DNA from: Synechococcaceae cyanobacterium
GTDB taxonomy: Bacteria; Cyanobacteriota; Cyanobacteriia; PCC-6307; Cyanobiaceae
Reading direction: 5' to 3'
Assembly (NCBI GenBank): GCA_947460085.1
Contig: CANHGA010000092.1
Span: forward strand, 1-7,891
DNA length: 7,891 nucleotides
A model generated the notes under the pieces. It saw nothing but the letters and a program-made list of their open reading frames with translations. It had not been told where the DNA came from and ran no database searches. Shown in pieces: positions 6,711 to 7,891 of this stretch (its first letter is position 1; every line of letters begins with the position of its first letter). The translations under genes were made by a program, and so were the position numbers.

Positions 6711-6956
6711 CTGAACAGTGCCCGCGACATTGATCAGCCGCACTGATGCATCACGGCGCCGCGCCGGTGCATCGCATTGCTCTCGACTGAGACCAGGACT
6801 GGGCAGCCCTTCCCTGCATCCTTGGACGCTTTTGTCCACCCCCCAGGCCAGGGGGGTATGAGGCCCGCAAGCAACAGCAGAGGCTGATGGAACCCAGCCA
6901 GTCCCAATCTGAACAGTCCAAAACTGAACGGCCCCAGACCAAAAGGCCGGGGCGCT
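6711..6956. other. Intergenic region with several palindromes, no supported gene
   Basis: This 246-base gap is the longest in the window. I see no coding region that I would support on either strand. It contains a perfect 10-base palindrome TGATGCATCA at 6744-6753 next to a GC-rich CGGCGCCG palindrome at 6754-6761, a G/C hairpin at 6838-6857, and a terminator-like hairpin at 6931-6953. CTGAACAGT occurs twice, just after trpS (6711-6719) and again at 6909-6917. Both trpS transcription termination and the promoter of the exported lysozyme gene must lie in or near it. Confidence 0.6.
6838..6857. other. Perfect 7-bp hairpin, ACCCCCC/GGGGGGT
   Basis: ACCCCCC at 6838-6844 and GGGGGGT at 6851-6857 are exact reverse complements around a 6-base loop, AGGCCA. 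The stem is almost pure G-C and should be stable in RNA from either strand. No T-run follows on the plus strand (TATGAGG), so it is not a classical intrinsic terminator, though it could protect the trpS transcript end or pause RNA polymerase. Confidence 0.6.
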
Positions 6957-6961
6957 TTGTT
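6931..6961 (+). terminator. Terminator-like hairpin just before the GH104 start
   Basis: GCCCC at 6931-6935 pairs with GGGGC at 6949-6953, and inner CC/GG pairs close an AAAA loop at 6941-6944; there is a mismatch and a bulge between the two stem parts. It is followed by GCTTTGTT, a short T-rich tail, which suits a terminator for trpS. The likely ribosome-binding stretch AAAAGG (6941-6946) and the TTG start at 6957 of the next gene lie inside or against this hairpin, so it might instead act on translation of that gene. On the minus strand the stem is slightly better through a G-U pair and is followed by a TTTT stretch. Confidence 0.5.
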
Positions 6962-7616
6962 GATCAAGGCCACAGCTTCCACTGCCCTTGGTTTCACCGC
7001 AGTTAGTCTCACAGCCGTTGGCCTCACTGCCTTTGGCAACTCGCTCGCAGCTGAACCATCGACCCGGCCCCTTGCGCTTGGGCCCATGCGGCAACCCGTA
7101 GCCATCGCCAAACCCGCCGCTGCACGCCGGCTCCCCTTCGCCATCACCCCAGAACGCCGGGCCCTGCTCGACACCATCCGCTACGCAGAGGGGACCTGGC
7201 GAGGGGGCCGCCCGGAGGGGTATCGGGTGATCTACGGAGGCAGTCTCTGCAGCAGCTTGCGGCGCCATCCCGAGCAAATCGTCCATCGCCGCTACACCAG
7301 CGCCGCGGCAGGGGCCTACCAATTCCTGCCCAGCACGTGGAAGGCGGTGGCCAAAACCTTGAAACTCACCAACTTTGAAGCCCCCAGCCAAGACATGGCG
7401 GCCCTGTACCTGGTGCAGCGGCGTGGGGTGCTGGCAAACCTGGATCGCCACGGCCTGAATGCCCCCACCCTCGCGGCCCTGGCCAAGGAATGGGCCTCCC
7501 TGCCCAATCGACGGGGGGCGAGCCACTACGGCCAGCCCGTCAAGAGCTCCAGGGAACTCATCAGCTTCTACAACGCCTCCCTGGCACGCAACCGCCAGGC
7601 CAGCCAGGGCGCCTAG
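6957..7616 (+). CDS. Exported GH104 (lambda endolysin-type) lysozyme-like protein
   Basis: This 219-residue protein resembles the lambda R endolysin, a lytic transglycosylase that cuts the glycan strand of peptidoglycan. Matching parts are DTIRYAEGT, where Glu78 aligns with the catalytic Glu19 of lambda R in its SEGT motif, GYRVIYGG, HPEQIV, AAAGAYQFLPSTW, SQDMAALYLVQRRG, and EWASLPNR followed by YGQPVKSS. Unlike the phage enzyme it has an apparent signal peptide: residues 1-31 have a Lys near the start, a hydrophobic core built from three similar pentapeptides, and a possible cleavage site at SLA-AEP, so it probably works in the periplasm. A linker rich in Ala and Pro precedes the domain. 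The start is TTG at 6957 or 6960; ATG 7086 would remove the signal. No phage genes flank it, which favours a resident wall-remodelling enzyme. The stop overlaps the convergent DUF2605 stop. Confidence 0.88.
   Translation: MLIKATASTALGFTAVSLTAVGLTAFGNSLAAEPSTRPLALGPMRQPVAIAKPAAARRLPFAITPERRALLDTIRYAEGTWRGGRPEGYRVIYGGSLCSSLRRHPEQIVHRRYTSAAAGAYQFLPSTWKAVAKTLKLTNFEAPSQDMAALYLVQRRGVLANLDRHGLNAPTLAALAKEWASLPNRRGASHYGQPVKSSRELISFYNASLARNRQASQGA
6990..7034 (+). repeat. Three 15-base units coding the signal peptide core
   Basis: The three consecutive units ggtttcaccgcagtt, agtctcacagccgtt and ggcctcactgccttt encode GFTAV, SLTAV and GLTAF. Amino acids are more alike than the bases, since third codon positions differ, so the repeat is either old or kept by selection for a hydrophobic core. 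Confidence 0.65.
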
Positions 7617-7891
7617 GAGCCCTTGGCCGCCTCGGGGAGTTGCACGCCAGCCCTGCGCAAATTCGACGAGAGCGTCCAAACCGAGAGCACCAGCTGATGC
7701 CAAGGGGCCAGGGTTGCCATCTCCAGGGCCATGGGGGCCGGCGTGGCCTGGCGCAGGCTGCAAGCCGCTGCCAGTTCGCGATTGGCAAGCTCCAACTTGT
7801 CGCGCAGGGCCAGACGCTCGACCTCGGGCATCACGGCATCGGGGCAGTGGTCCAAAAGCACCACCCCCCGGGCAAACCAATGGCGGAAATC
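7613..7891 (-). CDS. DUF2605 domain protein (partial, start outside window)
   Basis: The C-terminal 92 residues of a small cyanobacterial protein are seen; the gene enters from the right edge. I assign it to DUF2605 from the pattern DFRHWFARGVVLLD near the edge, a long helical middle with LRDKLELANRELAAA, and the conserved block APWHQLVLSVWTLSSNLR close to the end. Function of this family is unknown; there is no membrane span, and the visible part is predicted mostly helical. GTG at 7864 or 7861 could be read as a start, but the frame stays open to the edge with conserved-looking residues before it, so the true start is most likely beyond 7891. Its stop TAG (7613-7615 on this strand) overlaps the TAG of the GH104 gene. 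The family call rests on remembered motif order, so it is good but not certain. Confidence 0.75.
   Translation of the reverse strand, partial: DFRHWFARGVVLLDHCPDAVMPEVERLALRDKLELANRELAAACSLRQATPAPMALEMATLAPWHQLVLSVWTLSSNLRRAGVQLPEAAKGS

Noticed and set aside
6681..7880. A 399-codon open frame on the minus strand opposite the GH104 gene
   Set aside because: It covers a well-supported GH104 gene and most of the DUF2605 gene in another frame, has no recognisable motif, and reads as Gly/Ala/Arg-rich high-GC shadow sequence.
1..7891. HIP1 octamers, CRISPR arrays, tRNA genes, insertion sequences
   Set aside because: I looked for GCGATCGC and found only near matches such as at 4000-4006; no regularly spaced repeats with spacers, tRNA-like cloverleaf or transposase motifs were seen by eye.

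Overview
The window looks like a stretch of chromosome from a GC-rich picocyanobacterium of the Synechococcus/Cyanobium (alpha-cyanobacterial) type. Three things point there: genes for phylloquinone synthesis (menD), the cyanobacterial families DUF760, DUF4336 and DUF2605, and no copy of the HIP1 octamer (GCGATCGC), which many other cyanobacteria carry in large numbers. Coding density is high and gaps are short. There is no integrase, transposase, tRNA, rRNA or CRISPR array, so this reads as ordinary core genome rather than an island. The lineage call is inference from gene content and composition.

Left part (1-1780): the N-terminal 240 codons of menD run leftward off the window edge. Only about 34 bases away, lepB (type I signal peptidase) runs rightward, followed closely by a small DUF760 protein. 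Centre (1781-4438): a leftward DUF4336 protein converges on the DUF760 gene and is divergent from mntH, a complete Nramp-type Mn/Fe transporter with intact metal-binding motifs. Right-centre (4439-6710): three rightward genes, namely an unrecognised Trp- and Gln-rich protein, a low-complexity Arg/Gly-rich protein with a core that resembles a ribbon-helix-helix fold, and trpS only 5 bases downstream of it. Right end (6711-7891): a 246-base gap with several hairpin-forming sequences, then an apparently exported lysozyme-like protein of the lambda endolysin (GH104) type, whose stop codon overlaps that of a convergent DUF2605 gene leaving the window.

Most of this is housekeeping: quinone synthesis, protein export, metal uptake, tRNA charging and wall turnover. 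I do not see a new multi-gene system. The points most worth a second look are the RHH-like Arg/Gly-rich protein coupled to trpS, the three-copy 13-15 base tandem repeats at three separate places (two at stop codons, one inside a signal peptide), and the hairpin that covers the likely ribosome-binding region of the exported lysozyme gene.
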